A stretch of DNA of 64,000 nt from contig NZ_JAGIKV010000001.1 in assembly GCF_017874615.1 (NCBI RefSeq), forward strand, positions 1 to 64,000, written 5' to 3'. The notes under the pieces were generated by a model. The model had not been told where the DNA came from and did not search any database. It saw only the letters and a list, made by a program, of their open reading frames with translations. The position numbers and the translations under genes were made by a program. The stretch is from Paenibacillus xylanexedens (GTDB taxonomy: Bacteria > Bacillota > Bacilli > Paenibacillales > Paenibacillaceae). Shown one piece after another: positions 1 to 9,254 of this stretch (positions within the stretch are counted from its first letter, which is position 1; the number at the start of each line of letters is the position of its first letter).

Positions 1-95
1 TTTCTCCACCAGCTGCCCGTCAGCTACGAGGCGACTTGGCTCTTACCTCGACCGGACTTTCACCGGCTAGTTATGTCTAGCTTGGCTAGGCGCGC
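1..95 (-). mobile_element. 5' end of a group IIC-like intron (partial)
   Basis: Read on the minus strand, the segment starts GCGCGCC and contains a GGTGAAAGTCC-type hairpin followed by a GAGG..GAGCC..GCCTC..AGC block. The same order occurs at the 5' end (domain I) of bacterial group IIC introns such as the Oceanobacillus one, as I remember it. It begins a few bases after the U-tract of the terminator at 101-134, which is the known insertion preference of IIC introns. The intron body and any maturase gene would lie left of the window. The first base (95) is set by similarity to the GUGYG-type 5' end and could be off by two. Confidence 0.68.
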
Positions 96-100
96 GAACA

Positions 101-134
101 GAAAAAATCCCGTCAACTTCAAGTTAACGGGATT
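101..134 (-). terminator. Intrinsic terminator of the CoA-binding protein gene
   Basis: On the minus strand an AATCCCGT...ACGGGATT stem is followed by six T residues. It lies about 60 bases downstream of the stop at 198 and directly upstream of the intron end. Confidence 0.85.
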
Positions 135-197
135 CATCCTATGTTCATTCAATTGGGACAGATCAGGAGATCATCCGATCACAGGTGAACGAGCCTC

Positions 198-638
198 TCA
201 GCCGCGTCCAGCGCCGCGCAGAACGATGGAATCCTCTACCTTGATACAACGATTCGTTACCGCTGTCATGCCGTTCTCTGCAGCAATCTGGACCGCTTCA
301 TCACTATGGATGCCAAGCTGCAGCCACAGCACATTTGCTTTGATGGCAGCGGCGTCACGAGCGACATCCGCGCAAAACTCTTCGCGACGAAACACATTGA
401 CAATGTCTACCGGCTCTGGAATATCCGCGAGTGTGGCATATACCGTCTCGCCAAGGATTTCACCTTGCACCTGTGGATTAACCGGGATGATGCGATAACC
501 TCTGCTCTGCATGGCTTCTGCCACCATATAGGAAGTGCGATCCGATTTGTCTGATAAGCCGACGACTGCGATGTTGCCTGCCTTGCGCAAAAGTTGTCCA
601 ATTTCTTCACGAGTAGGGTTGTTAAATTCCATGTTCAA
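198..638 (-). CDS. CoA-binding domain protein (YccU-like)
   Basis: 146 residues forming one Rossmann-like CoA_binding domain. A GNIAVVGLSD glycine motif lies near residue 22, and the typical VDIVNVFRR and LWLQLGI segments follow. The family (COG1832) binds nucleotide or CoA, but its cellular role is not established. The start is a TTG with an AAAGGA ribosome site six bases upstream; an ATG two codons later is too far from it. The gene begins 54 bases after aroA with no terminator between, so the two may share a transcript. It ends in the terminator at 101-134. Confidence 0.85.
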   Translation of the reverse strand: MNMEFNNPTREEIGQLLRKAGNIAVVGLSDKSDRTSYMVAEAMQSRGYRIIPVNPQVQGEILGETVYATLADIPEPVDIVNVFRREEFCADVARDAAAIKANVLWLQLGIHSDEAVQIAAENGMTAVTNRCIKVEDSIVLRGAGRG

Positions 639-692
639 GCACCATCCTTTTCTGAATTAAAGTGCGTGTTCAAAAGACAGGTTTTCAGTTAT

Positions 693-1988
693 TTACTCTT
701 TTACCCATTGAACCGAGGCGCCAAGCGCCTGCAAATGATCGAAATATTGCGGATAAGACTTGGCTACATGGTGTGCATCCCGAATACGAAGCGGCTCCTT
801 GGAACGCAGACCAACGACAGTGAGCGCCATAATTACACGATGATCGTAGTGAGCGTTAATCTCAACGCCGCCCTCAACGCCTTCTGGACGTCCATGTACG
901 ATAATCTCAGCTTGACGCTCTTCAACGTTCGCTCCTGCCTTCCGCAGTTCGTTCAAGTAATCGGTGATTCGGTCACATTCCTTGTAACGCAGGTTCTCTA
1001 CATTATAGAACCGTGACGTGCCTTCCGCAAACACTGCTGCGGCTACCATAGCCAAAACGGCGTCCGTCGCGGCATCCCCGTCGAATTCGATCGCTTTCAA
1101 TCTGCCATTACCTTGAACGTGTACGACATCGTTCTCATGTGTCAATGGCACTTCCATCATGCGCAGCACGTCAACGATGGCACGTTCACCCTGTTTGCTC
1201 TGCTCCATCAGGCGCAGAATTTTCACATCAGACTGTGTAACCGCTGCTGCGGCAAGAACGGCTGCCGAGCCGGGGTAGTCCCCTTGAACCGTGTAGGTCG
1301 TCGGCTGGTAAGCCTGTCCACCTGGTACACGGAAGGACATGTAATCATCACTTGCATGGATAACGATGCCTGCCTGCTCCAGCACTTCCAGCGTCTGTCC
1401 GATAACGACCTTGGACTTCAGGTCATTCAGCACTTCGATGGTGCTGTCTTCTGCAAGCAACGGAGTTACAAACAACAATGCACTCAGATATTGGGAGCTG
1501 ACGGAGCCGGATACACGAATGTGTCCACCCTTCGCATTGCCACCCTTGATTGTAATCGGCAAGCGTCCTTGTTCGTGCTGTACATCTACACCCAATTGAC
1601 CAAGCGCATCGATCAGATCATCATGGGGGCGTTTGCCCAGTGAATCCGGGTACGTATTCACAAATGTAACTTCAGGGCAGAGCGCTGTAACGCCCATCAG
1701 GAAACGAAGTACAGCACCCGCATTCCCAACATTCAATTCACGCACATCACGGGGATGACTGCCAAAGCCCTGGATCACAATCTTGCTGTCGTCTTCTTCA
1801 AGCACTGCCCCCAGATCGCGAATACATCTGCGCATGGCGTCACTGTCTTCACTGTGTGCCGGGAAATGAATGGTACTTGTGCCTTCTGCCAGCGCAGCAG
1901 CCAGCAAATAGCGAGTCGTGTAGTTTTTGGAGGACAGAGCCCCGATTTCCCCGTTCAGCGTGGGGGTTGGTTTAACAATAACGTCCAT
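693..1988 (-). CDS. aroA: 3-phosphoshikimate 1-carboxyvinyltransferase (EPSP synthase)
   Basis: 431 residues, the usual length. EPSP synthase joins phosphoenolpyruvate to shikimate 3-phosphate in the chorismate pathway in the cytoplasm. The two-domain alpha/beta fold is covered end to end: an N-terminal LNGEIGALSSKNYTTR segment, the GNAG loop near residue 87, SGSVSSQYLSALL, GDYPGSAAVLAAAA, and a C-terminal DHRVIMAL motif. The phosphoenolpyruvate/glyphosate loop reads GNAGAVLRFL instead of the common GNAGTAxRPL, so this is a divergent member. The start ATG has GGAG ten bases upstream. Divergent from the rhodanese gene; aroK lies nearby on the same strand. Confidence 0.93.
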   Translation of the reverse strand: MDVIVKPTPTLNGEIGALSSKNYTTRYLLAAALAEGTSTIHFPAHSEDSDAMRRCIRDLGAVLEEDDSKIVIQGFGSHPRDVRELNVGNAGAVLRFLMGVTALCPEVTFVNTYPDSLGKRPHDDLIDALGQLGVDVQHEQGRLPITIKGGNAKGGHIRVSGSVSSQYLSALLFVTPLLAEDSTIEVLNDLKSKVVIGQTLEVLEQAGIVIHASDDYMSFRVPGGQAYQPTTYTVQGDYPGSAAVLAAAAVTQSDVKILRLMEQSKQGERAIVDVLRMMEVPLTHENDVVHVQGNGRLKAIEFDGDAATDAVLAMVAAAVFAEGTSRFYNVENLRYKECDRITDYLNELRKAGANVEERQAEIIVHGRPEGVEGGVEINAHYDHRVIMALTVVGLRSKEPLRIRDAHHVAKSYPQYFDHLQALGASVQWVKE

Positions 1989-2093
1989 GGATGAAATTCT
2001 CCTTCATTGATTATATTGTGGCCAAATTGACATTCCGTGCATCGCTTGGGTATCATTATAGCGTTAAGTCCATACAGAAAAGAGGACCTGAAT

Positions 2094-2399
2094 ATGACAC
2101 AAATAGCTGAAATTGAAACGTCTGAGCTGCGCCGCCGTTTACAGGCGGGAGAGAAGCTGCAGATGATAGACGTCCGCGAGGACGATGAAGTCGCGCAAGG
2201 CATGATCGAAGGAGCCAAGCATATTCCGCTTGGACAGATTCCGGACCGACTGTCTGAGATTGAGAAATCAGGCGAGATCGTGATCATCTGTCGTAGCGGT
2301 TACCGCAGTGAGCGTGCCTGTGAATATCTGCAGCAACTGGGATATGAAGGCTGTACAAACATGGTCGGCGGTATGCTTCAGTGGCAACAAGAAGACTAG
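2094..2399 (+). CDS. Rhodanese-like domain protein
   Basis: 101 residues, a single rhodanese domain. The active loop CRSGYR carries the catalytic cysteine at residue 66, and the IDVRE and GxxxW (GGMLQW) segments are present. Such proteins carry persulfide sulfur in the cytoplasm; the partner here is unknown. ATG at 2094 is preferred over upstream in-frame codons because AGAGGACC lies just before it. It is a single-gene unit between aroA (divergent) and aroK (convergent). Confidence 0.9.
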   Translation: MTQIAEIETSELRRRLQAGEKLQMIDVREDDEVAQGMIEGAKHIPLGQIPDRLSEIEKSGEIVIICRSGYRSERACEYLQQLGYEGCTNMVGGMLQWQQED

Positions 2400-2462
2400 A
2401 GAAACCCGGAGAGAAGCGAAGTCATTTGTAACCTTGTGACTTCTGCTCTGCTCCACTCCTAG

Positions 2463-2489
2463 AAACGGGCCTATATGGCCCGTTTTGTT
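2463..2489 (+). terminator. Intrinsic terminator of the rhodanese gene
   Basis: AAACGGGCC-TATAT-GGCCCGTTT stem followed by a T-rich tail on the plus strand. Confidence 0.85.
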
Positions 2490-2535
2490 CTATCTGCCAC
2501 CAACTATCAACCAACAAACTTCGATGATCACAAGC

Positions 2536-3045
2536 TTAGACGCGGTAATGCACTAAAATTAAACGAGTCACTTCAGCAGCGGATAACTCGGTTGTATCCA
2601 CCGTATAATGCGCGAACCGATATGCGTCTTTCCGTTCTTCCATAATCGTCTTGATGCGTTCCTCTGCATTGCCTGCAAGAAGCGGACGATTGTCGCAGGC
2701 GCTAACACGTTCTACAATCACTGCCGGATCAGCAGTCAAGGCAACAACCCAGCCATTATTCGACATCACGTCACAATTATCCGAACGCAGCACCACGCCA
2801 CCTCCGGTCGCTATGACCTGTGACTTTTTCTCCAATACCGAGCACAACATGCGGCTCTCGGCATCACGGAAATACGTCTCTCCCTTGCCAGTGAACAGTT
2901 CGGGAATCGTACAGCCTTCCTCTTTTTCCACCGCGGCGTCCACATCAATCAATCGGTAACCAAGCTCGCGTGCAAGCATGTCAGCGACGGTTGATTTGCC
3001 GGTTCCCATCATACCGATGAGAATAATATTGTTAGACTTGCTCAA
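2536..3045 (-). CDS. aroK: Shikimate kinase
   Basis: About 169 residues. It phosphorylates shikimate at the 3-hydroxyl with ATP, the step before AroA. The P-loop GMMGTGKST is near residue 12. The shikimate-binding D-x-D (DVDAAVEK), the arginine in FRDAE and the GGGVVLR loop follow. The start is taken as TTG at 3045, eight bases after AAAGGAG; the upstream in-frame GTG at 3054 overlaps that site. Single gene unit, same strand as aroA but separated from it by the opposite-strand rhodanese gene. Confidence 0.92.
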   Translation of the reverse strand: MSKSNNIILIGMMGTGKSTVADMLARELGYRLIDVDAAVEKEEGCTIPELFTGKGETYFRDAESRMLCSVLEKKSQVIATGGGVVLRSDNCDVMSNNGWVVALTADPAVIVERVSACDNRPLLAGNAEERIKTIMEERKDAYRFAHYTVDTTELSAAEVTRLILVHYRV

Positions 3046-3120
3046 GGTGTACACTCCTTTAATTCAAGCAATTCGTGAGCACTTTTGTCCTATCATAACA
3101 CAGCCCTGCGGACTGGGAAA

Positions 3121-3173
3121 GAACAAAAAGAGGCCTGGCGTTAACCGGCAATAACCGGAACACCAAACCTCTT
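3121..3173 (-). terminator. Intrinsic terminator of gnd
   Basis: On the minus strand a long interrupted stem AAGAGG...CCGG/CCGG...CCTCTT is followed by TTTGTTCTTT. Confidence 0.8.
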
Positions 3174-3251
3174 AATGAGCCTTTCAACAGGCCAAAGCTA
3201 CCACTTAAAGGCGCTTTAGCCAAATCTCATTGACTCGTATATGCGGTGGTA

Positions 3252-4661
3252 CTATTCCATCCAGTTGTGGTGGAAGCTGCCTTCTTTGTCCACACGTTTG
3301 AATGTGTGAGCACCGAAGTAGTCACGCTGTGCTTGCAGCAAGTTGGCTGGCAAACGCTCCGTACGGTAGCTGTCGTAATAAGACAATGCGCTGGAGAATC
3401 CAGGTACTGGAACACCTTGTTTTACAGCAGCTGCTACAACTTCACGCCATGCGCCTTGATAAGACTCAACAATGTTTTGGAAGTACGGATCCAAGAGCAG
3501 GTTTTTCAGTGCTGCGTCTTTATCATAAGCTTCCTTGATATTTTGCAGGAACTGCGAACGGATGATACATCCGCCGCGGAAGATCATGGCAATGTTGCCG
3601 TATTTCAGATCCCAGCCATACTCATCGGAAGCTGCACGCATTTGTGCAAATCCTTGTGCATAGGATACGATTTTACTTGCAAACAGCGCTTTACGCACGT
3701 TCTCAATGAACGCTTTTTTGTCGCCAGAAAATGCTTCAGTCGCTGGTCCATTCAGGATTTTGCTAGCTGCCACACGCTCGTCTTTCATGGCAGAGAGGAA
3801 ACGGGAGAATACGGATTCCGTAATCATGGACAATGGTACGCCGAGATCCAGCGCGCTTTGGCTTGTCCATTTACCTGTTCCTTTTTGTCCAGCAGCATCC
3901 AGAATGACGTCAACCATTGGTTTTCCTGTTTCTGGATCGTATTTGGAGAAGATATCTGCTGTGATTTCGATCAGGTAGCTATCCAGCTCTCCTTGATTCC
4001 ATTCTGTAAAGATCGCATGCAACTCTTCAACGGAAACGTTCAATACGGATTTGAGCAAGTGGTACGCTTCACCAATCAACTGCATATCTCCGTACTCGAT
4101 ACCGTTATGCACCATTTTCACATAGTGTCCGGCACCATCAGGTCCAATATATGTACAACATGGATCGTCACCGACTTTGGCCGAGATCGCCGTCAGGATC
4201 GGTTCAACCAGTTTATAAGCACTTTCCTGTCCACCTGGCATGATGGAAGGGCCTTTCAGTGCGCCTTCTTCACCACCGGATACACCTGTACCGATGAAAC
4301 GAATGCCTTTGTCTTCCAACTCTTTGCTGCGACGTTGCGTGTCAGGGAAGTATGCGTTCCCTCCATCAATGATGATGTCGCCCTCATCCAGGTGAGGAAG
4401 CAGTTGTTCAATGGTAGCGTCGGTCGCTTTGCCGGCTTGTACCATGATCAAAATTTTGCGCGGCGATTCCAGGGATGCTACGAACTCTTCAATGGAGAAT
4501 GAGCCTGTCAGGTTTTTACCTTCAGCTTCTTTCAGAAGATCATTGGTTTTCTCCGGGGAACGGTTATATACCGATACTGAGAAACCTTTACTTTCAATGT
4601 TAAGGGCCAAATTTTTGCCCATGACAGCCAGGCCAATTACGCCAATTTGTTGTTTTGTCAT
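3252..4661 (-). CDS. gnd: 6-phosphogluconate dehydrogenase, decarboxylating
   Basis: 469 residues from the chosen start, the usual bacterial length. It oxidises 6-phosphogluconate to ribulose 5-phosphate and CO2 in the pentose phosphate pathway. The N-terminal dinucleotide fold begins [16 protein letters not shown]. The substrate loops [21 protein letters not shown] and [13 protein letters not shown] are intact and carry the catalytic lysine region. The all-helical C-terminal domain ends HHNWM. The ATG at 4661 has GGAGG at proper distance; a TTG eight codons upstream is in frame but has no site of its own. Confidence 0.96.
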   Translation of the reverse strand: MTKQQIGVIGLAVMGKNLALNIESKGFSVSVYNRSPEKTNDLLKEAEGKNLTGSFSIEEFVASLESPRKILIMVQAGKATDATIEQLLPHLDEGDIIIDGGNAYFPDTQRRSKELEDKGIRFIGTGVSGGEEGALKGPSIMPGGQESAYKLVEPILTAISAKVGDDPCCTYIGPDGAGHYVKMVHNGIEYGDMQLIGEAYHLLKSVLNVSVEELHAIFTEWNQGELDSYLIEITADIFSKYDPETGKPMVDVILDAAGQKGTGKWTSQSALDLGVPLSMITESVFSRFLSAMKDERVAASKILNGPATEAFSGDKKAFIENVRKALFASKIVSYAQGFAQMRAASDEYGWDLKYGNIAMIFRGGCIIRSQFLQNIKEAYDKDAALKNLLLDPYFQNIVESYQGAWREVVAAAVKQGVPVPGFSSALSYYDSYRTERLPANLLQAQRDYFGAHTFKRVDKEGSFHHNWME

Positions 4662-4769
4662 CTGGTCCTCCATCCTTTGCTCCAATTAATTTTATTGAAA
4701 TAAATTCTCAACAATACTCCCATTTTAACGGTTTTATGTATAGAAGTGAACCCCGTGGCACAGCTACGC

Positions 4770-4801
4770 AACGAGAAAACACCCCAATCTGCTGAGGTGT
4801 T
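4770..4801 (-). terminator. Intrinsic terminator
   Basis: On the minus strand an AACACC...GGTGTT stem is followed by TTCTCG. It closes the 4834-5433 gene and lies just upstream of gnd. Confidence 0.65.
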
Positions 4802-4833
4802 CATCGTATTTTCATAAATACGGCCTTATCTTG

Positions 4834-5433
4834 TCATCCTTCCAACATTAACAGATGTCCAGACAACTGTTTTAAGACTTGACGGCAAGCATTTGCTTTT
4901 TCGATATTATCCATCTGCATGGCCGTGTAGAGGCGTTCCAGTTCATCGTCCACTTCCATGCGTAGCAACATGAGCCTTTCCTCACCTTCACGCGAGAGGA
5001 ACATTTCTTCCATCTCTTCCGCCGTCGGCGCAGGTTCCTTTTGAAAAATGACACGCTGTTTGAATCCGGAAACTTCCACGAGCCGAATGACTTCACCGAA
5101 TAAAATGTTCTCCACGGTCATCTGCTGATCCTTGAACCGCTTCACAACTGCATGCCCGCGTGTATCTCCAATCAGCTTCTCCAGCCACTCTGCAAGCTTT
5201 GCATCCTTAATGATATAATCTCCAGTCATCTTGTAGTTCCCTGTGCGTGTCTGTTGAAAGCGGAGCTTTACCAGCTTGCGGCCGGTCCGGACTGACAGGA
5301 TAAAAAAGGATTCGTCCTCGCTCCAATATAGTGAATATCCCTCACGAATAAGGTCTCTGATCAAATTTTGGATATGCCGACGGTTGAACCGCAGCTCCAG
5401 ATTGCAATATTCAACTTCATAACTCTTATTCAC
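4834..5433 (-). CDS. Conserved-looking hypothetical protein
   Basis: 199 residues, soluble, no signal peptide or membrane segment. The N-terminal half mixes basic beta-like stretches (ILSVRTGRKLVKLRF). The last third is acidic and strongly helical (EEMEEMF, MEVDDELERLY). I do not recognise a family with confidence. The start is a GTG seven bases after GGAGGGAG. Single-gene unit with its own terminator, between gnd and an MFS gene. Confidence 0.75.
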   Translation of the reverse strand: MNKSYEVEYCNLELRFNRRHIQNLIRDLIREGYSLYWSEDESFFILSVRTGRKLVKLRFQQTRTGNYKMTGDYIIKDAKLAEWLEKLIGDTRGHAVVKRFKDQQMTVENILFGEVIRLVEVSGFKQRVIFQKEPAPTAEEMEEMFLSREGEERLMLLRMEVDDELERLYTAMQMDNIEKANACRQVLKQLSGHLLMLEG

Positions 5434-5630
5434 GGCACTCCCTCCATCTGTACCGGATCAACTCCGGCCCTCGTCTTCAATCGCTTCTACTCAATCGGCT
5501 TACCCTATTTTATACTTCATTTTATGTAAGGGTACTTGGTTATTTGACTATTTTTCACCGAAAGGACCGCCGGATTGCAGCTTTCCGCAGACGCACAGGG
5601 GCAAGCCCCCGATTATCGTGATATATTGGA

Positions 5631-5690
5631 CGCGAAAAAGGGAGCCCCACAACCAAGACGGCTGGTGAAACTCCCTTTTCTTTTTCTTAT
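5631..5690 (-). terminator. Intrinsic terminator of the MFS gene
   Basis: Nine-base arms AAAAGGGAG and CTCCCTTTT enclose a GC-rich loop region. The stop codon of the MFS gene lies at its right edge. T-tracts exist on both strands, so it may act in both directions. Confidence 0.75.
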
Positions 5691-6979
5691 TTGGCCGGAA
5701 CGGTGCGAAACGGATTGCGGGATAACACAAAGTGCACAACGGCAAGTCCTGCCATGACGATGGCACTGCCGATGAATGGAGCCGGATGGCTCACGTGGTC
5801 CCACAGCAGTCCGGAAACAATGGGGCCTACAACCATGCCTGATCCCTGCAATGTAAGGAAGAATCCCCAGATCGCACCCCGCTCCCCTTTGGGAATCAGT
5901 GTGGCTACAAAAGCATTCCAGGCGGGCAAAATCATGGCATAACTGATGCCCACCAGCATGACAACACCAAACACCACCGGAATGGATGTTATGGAGGAAA
6001 ACGCGAACAGACTCGCCGCCGCCATCAAAAAACCAACGTTCAGGAACGGTTTCGTGCCAAACCTGTCTACCATTTTACCAACAGGCAGCAAGGCAATAAC
6101 GGTTATTCCACCACCCGCAATCAGCAACAAACTGTAAAGATTTGGTGAGATGTGCAGGTCTGTGCGTGTATATAGCGTGATTACTGGACTGAGCAGCCCG
6201 ATGACAAACGACTGCATAAACAAGGCAGGATACACCAGTGGATTAACATTAAGCGTGCTGCGTACCCGTTGCAGTGTGCCCTTCACACTCTTTTGCAGCC
6301 GGATGAACGGCGTGAGCAGATTCGGTTTGGCTGCATATTTCACATCACTATTCTTCGCTGCTTGCTCGGCATGCTCTCCTTCAACAATGACACGTCCAGG
6401 AAGAATCATGGCCACCAGAATAACGAGAATGGCACACCCCATTAATACAAGAAAAATGGTGCGATAATCATGATGCGTGCGCTCCAGCAGCCAGTTCATG
6501 CCTATAGGTCCAAGCCCCGTTCCGCCGAGAGCAGCCATCTCCAGCGCCCCCATTGCTGTACCATTCTTGTTCTGTGGGCCTGACATCGCCGTCACCCCTG
6601 TCATGGCGCAAGGCCAGAGCGGTGACGTACCAATGCCAAGAATCAGACAGGCCATGGCCAGTCCAACGGCACTTTTGAGAAAAAGGATCATAATAACAGC
6701 GATTAAGGTACAGATTAATGCTGTAACCATCGTTGCGCGGAACCCGATCCGTTCTGCTGCCCAGCCGGAAGGTGCACGGAACAGATTATCTCCCAGATAT
6801 TGAAGAGCAAATGCCACACCAATGACGCCTGCAGACAGACCCAGTATATTGTCCATATACACGGGCAGAACAGCTACCAACAGGGCTCCTTTGATAATTT
6901 CAACTAGAAAAAGTGTCAGCCACATCGCGATAAAAAATGGTGATCGCAAAATTTTGGCTGGTTTTGTATCGGTTTGCAT
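5687..6979 (-). CDS. Major facilitator superfamily transporter
   Basis: 430 residues with about twelve hydrophobic segments and a central loop of roughly 40 polar residues between the two halves, the standard MFS layout. The substrate cannot be told from sequence; drug or sugar efflux is typical for this type. The ATG at 6979 follows AAAGGGG. A long upstream in-frame extension exists but is non-hydrophobic and overlaps the divergent promoter region. It is divergent from the speA-like gene, with about 160 bases between. Confidence 0.85.
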   Translation of the reverse strand: MQTDTKPAKILRSPFFIAMWLTLFLVEIIKGALLVAVLPVYMDNILGLSAGVIGVAFALQYLGDNLFRAPSGWAAERIGFRATMVTALICTLIAVIMILFLKSAVGLAMACLILGIGTSPLWPCAMTGVTAMSGPQNKNGTAMGALEMAALGGTGLGPIGMNWLLERTHHDYRTIFLVLMGCAILVILVAMILPGRVIVEGEHAEQAAKNSDVKYAAKPNLLTPFIRLQKSVKGTLQRVRSTLNVNPLVYPALFMQSFVIGLLSPVITLYTRTDLHISPNLYSLLLIAGGGITVIALLPVGKMVDRFGTKPFLNVGFLMAAASLFAFSSITSIPVVFGVVMLVGISYAMILPAWNAFVATLIPKGERGAIWGFFLTLQGSGMVVGPIVSGLLWDHVSHPAPFIGSAIVMAGLAVVHFVLSRNPFRTVPAK

Positions 6980-7143
6980 TCTTTTTCCCCTTTCGGTGTT
7001 CATTTGCCTATTCCCTATCCTTAGTGTAACCGTGGGGAATGTGCCCAAATCTCGGCAATTTAAAAAATTGTCGATTATACTGTTGCATTCGGTTCTACAT
7101 TTGCTATACTCATCTTTGTTTACCAATTTTATTAGGAAGGGTT

Positions 7144-8631
7144 GTGACAGCACTGATGAATCACCACCGTACGCCGCTGTTTACCGCTTTAAAAAATCAT
7201 GCGGCACTCAATCCGGTACAGTTTCATATTCCGGGCCATAAAAAAGGATTGGGAGCGGATACCGAATTCCGTGAATTTATTGGCGATAATGCCTTCTCCA
7301 TAGATTTGATTAACATCGCACCGTTGGATGATCTGCATCAGCCAACCGGTGTCATTCAGGAAGCACAGATTTTGGCAGCAGATGCCTTCGGAGCCGATTA
7401 TACCTATTTTAGTGTACAAGGCACAAGCAGTGCCATTATGACCATGATTCTGTCTGTATGCTCACCGGGTGACAAAATTATTGTGCCCCGTAATGTGCAT
7501 AAATCGGTTCTGTCCGCGATTATTTTCTCAGGCGCCAAACCCGTATTTGTTTCTCCTTCACAAGATGCCAATCTGGGCATTGACCATGGAGTGACTACAC
7601 AGTCTATCCGTCGCGCACTTGAGCGTCATCCAGATGCCAAGGCATTGCTTGTAATTAACCCGACCTATTACGGCGTGGTTACCGATCTAAAAGAGATTGT
7701 TGAGCTGGCACACAGCTACCAAGTCCCTGTACTTGTTGATGAAGCACATGGCGTACTCATTCATTTCCATGAGGATCTGCCGTTGTCTGCGATGGCAGCA
7801 GGTGCCGATATGGCTGCAACCAGTGTCCACAAGCTTGGTGGCTCCATGACACAGAGTTCCGTACTCAACCTGAATACGAAGAATGGGTTCGTGAATCCAC
7901 AGCGTGTACAGACGATCCTGAGTCTGCTCACCTCAACATCAACTTCATACATTTTGCTTGCTTCACTCGATACATCAAGACGTAACCTGGCACTCCACGG
8001 TCGTGAGATTGCACAGAAGGCGATTGAACTAGCTGAGTTTGCCAGACGTTCGATTAACGATATGGATGGCCTGTATTGCTTCGGTAGAGAACTGCTGGGT
8101 ACAGAAGCGACCTTCAACTATGATCCAACCAAGGTAACGATCCATGTTCGCCATCTGGGTATTACAGGGTATGAGACAGAGAACTGGCTGCGTGAACATT
8201 ACAACATCGAGGTTGAACTTAGTGATATGTACAATATTCTGTGTCTCATTACGCCAGGAGATACGGATAATAGTGTGGATATCTTACTGAACGCTTTGCA
8301 AGATCTCTCCCGTACCTATTATCAAGTGAACCCGGCCCATGAACTGGTAGTTAAAGTTCCGGATATTCCACAGTTGATGCTGACTCCACGGGACGCATTC
8401 TACGGTGATACCGAAGTGATTCCGTTTAAGGAATCCGCAGGACGTATTATTTCAGAATTCATCTATGTCTATCCGCCAGGAATTCCGATCCTGTTGCCGG
8501 GTGAGGTTATCACCCAGGAAAATATCGACTACATCATCGATCATGTCGAAGTTGGATTACCCGTCAAAGGACCCGAAGATCGCAGCGTAACCAACGTTAA
8601 AGTGATCGTGGAAGCCGATGCCATTTTCTAA
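7144..8631 (+). CDS. speA: Orn/Lys/Arg decarboxylase family protein, SpeA-like
   Basis: About 495 residues. Closely resembles B. subtilis SpeA, which decarboxylates arginine to agmatine for polyamine synthesis. The fold-type I PLP domain shows FHIPGHKKG near the N terminus, the VDEAHG motif, and SVHKLGGSMTQSS with the PLP lysine at about residue 230. The C-terminal domain ends in YPPGIPILLPGE. The start may be GTG 7144, three to six bases after AGGAAGG, or ATG 7156, which matches the B. subtilis N terminus but lacks a well-spaced site. Arginine versus lysine specificity cannot be settled here. Confidence 0.88.
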   Translation: MTALMNHHRTPLFTALKNHAALNPVQFHIPGHKKGLGADTEFREFIGDNAFSIDLINIAPLDDLHQPTGVIQEAQILAADAFGADYTYFSVQGTSSAIMTMILSVCSPGDKIIVPRNVHKSVLSAIIFSGAKPVFVSPSQDANLGIDHGVTTQSIRRALERHPDAKALLVINPTYYGVVTDLKEIVELAHSYQVPVLVDEAHGVLIHFHEDLPLSAMAAGADMAATSVHKLGGSMTQSSVLNLNTKNGFVNPQRVQTILSLLTSTSTSYILLASLDTSRRNLALHGREIAQKAIELAEFARRSINDMDGLYCFGRELLGTEATFNYDPTKVTIHVRHLGITGYETENWLREHYNIEVELSDMYNILCLITPGDTDNSVDILLNALQDLSRTYYQVNPAHELVVKVPDIPQLMLTPRDAFYGDTEVIPFKESAGRIISEFIYVYPPGIPILLPGEVITQENIDYIIDHVEVGLPVKGPEDRSVTNVKVIVEADAIF

Positions 8632-8668
8632 AACAACCTCCTTGCGCTGTGCAGGGGATAACCTTAAA

Positions 8669-8700
8669 GGACCAAGCCCTAGCTTGGTCCTTTTTTATTT
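8669..8700 (+). terminator. Intrinsic terminator of the speA-like gene
   Basis: Perfect GGACCAAGC/GCTTGGTCC stem followed by TTTTTTATTTT. Confidence 0.92.
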
Positions 8701-8776
8701 TATGGGACAAGCGAGTTTGCATTTTCCCGTCTATTTCGTCGTTCAAACCAGTGGTGTAAATGCTCGTATACCTCTT

Positions 8777-8815
8777 AAAAAACAAACAAAAGGCCCCCTG
8801 AGATCAAGGAGCCTT
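8777..8815 (-). terminator. Intrinsic terminator of the DUF1292 gene
   Basis: On the minus strand an AAGGCTCC...GGGGGCCTT hairpin is followed by TTGTTTGTTTTTT. Confidence 0.85.
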
Positions 8816-8838
8816 CATGTTATGTTCCAAAAGAATGA

Positions 8839-9156
8839 CTATTCTTGTGATGCAACGAGTTCGTTGTAAGCCGCTTCAACGCGGTTCCACTCTTCTTCGT
8901 CTTCAATATTGTAGAGCACCATTTCCTCGTCTTCTTCTTCCATACGCAGGATGATGCCGTCAGCTTCAGGATTGTTACGTTCCAGCAGGAGCGCATAAAC
9001 ATGCTTCTCCACGTCAAACGTCTCCACCAAAACCATCTCCACGTCTTGGCCGTTCTCGTCTGTTAATGTGAGAAGGACTTCTTCATGCTCGTGGTCGTGG
9101 TCGTGGTCTTGCCCGCATCCGCAGCCATCGCCGTGTTCATGTGTGTGATCGCTCAT
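8839..9156 (-). CDS. DUF1292 family protein with His-rich N terminus
   Basis: 105 residues. The C-terminal 75 are a typical DUF1292 domain (VLLTLTDENGQDVEM, then acidic EEDEEMVLYNIEDEEEW), as in B. subtilis YrzB. The function is unknown. The first 25 residues hold alternating His, Asp and Glu plus a Cys-Gly-Cys, which suggests metal binding. ATG 9156 has GAGG seven bases upstream; the in-frame upstream extension has none. Confidence 0.88.
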   Translation of the reverse strand: MSDHTHEHGDGCGCGQDHDHDHEHEEVLLTLTDENGQDVEMVLVETFDVEKHVYALLLERNNPEADGIILRMEEEDEEMVLYNIEDEEEWNRVEAAYNELVASQE

Positions 9157-9254
9157 TGAAATACCTCGCTTTATAAATAGAAATTGTGTAACCTTGCATA
9201 TCGTAACATGTTCAATGACCCAGGTCAATTTAAAAGGGAAGCGTTACTTTCGCT

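Noticed and set aside
3246..4502. Long open frame on the plus strand opposite gnd (418 codons)
   Set aside because: It is the antisense of a clear 6-phosphogluconate dehydrogenase; Cys/Phe/Arg-rich composition, no motifs and no ribosome site.
6980..7153. N-terminal extension of the MFS protein
   Set aside because: The extra 58 residues are polar, lie over the divergent promoter region and overlap the speA-like start; a good AAGGGG site supports ATG 6979.
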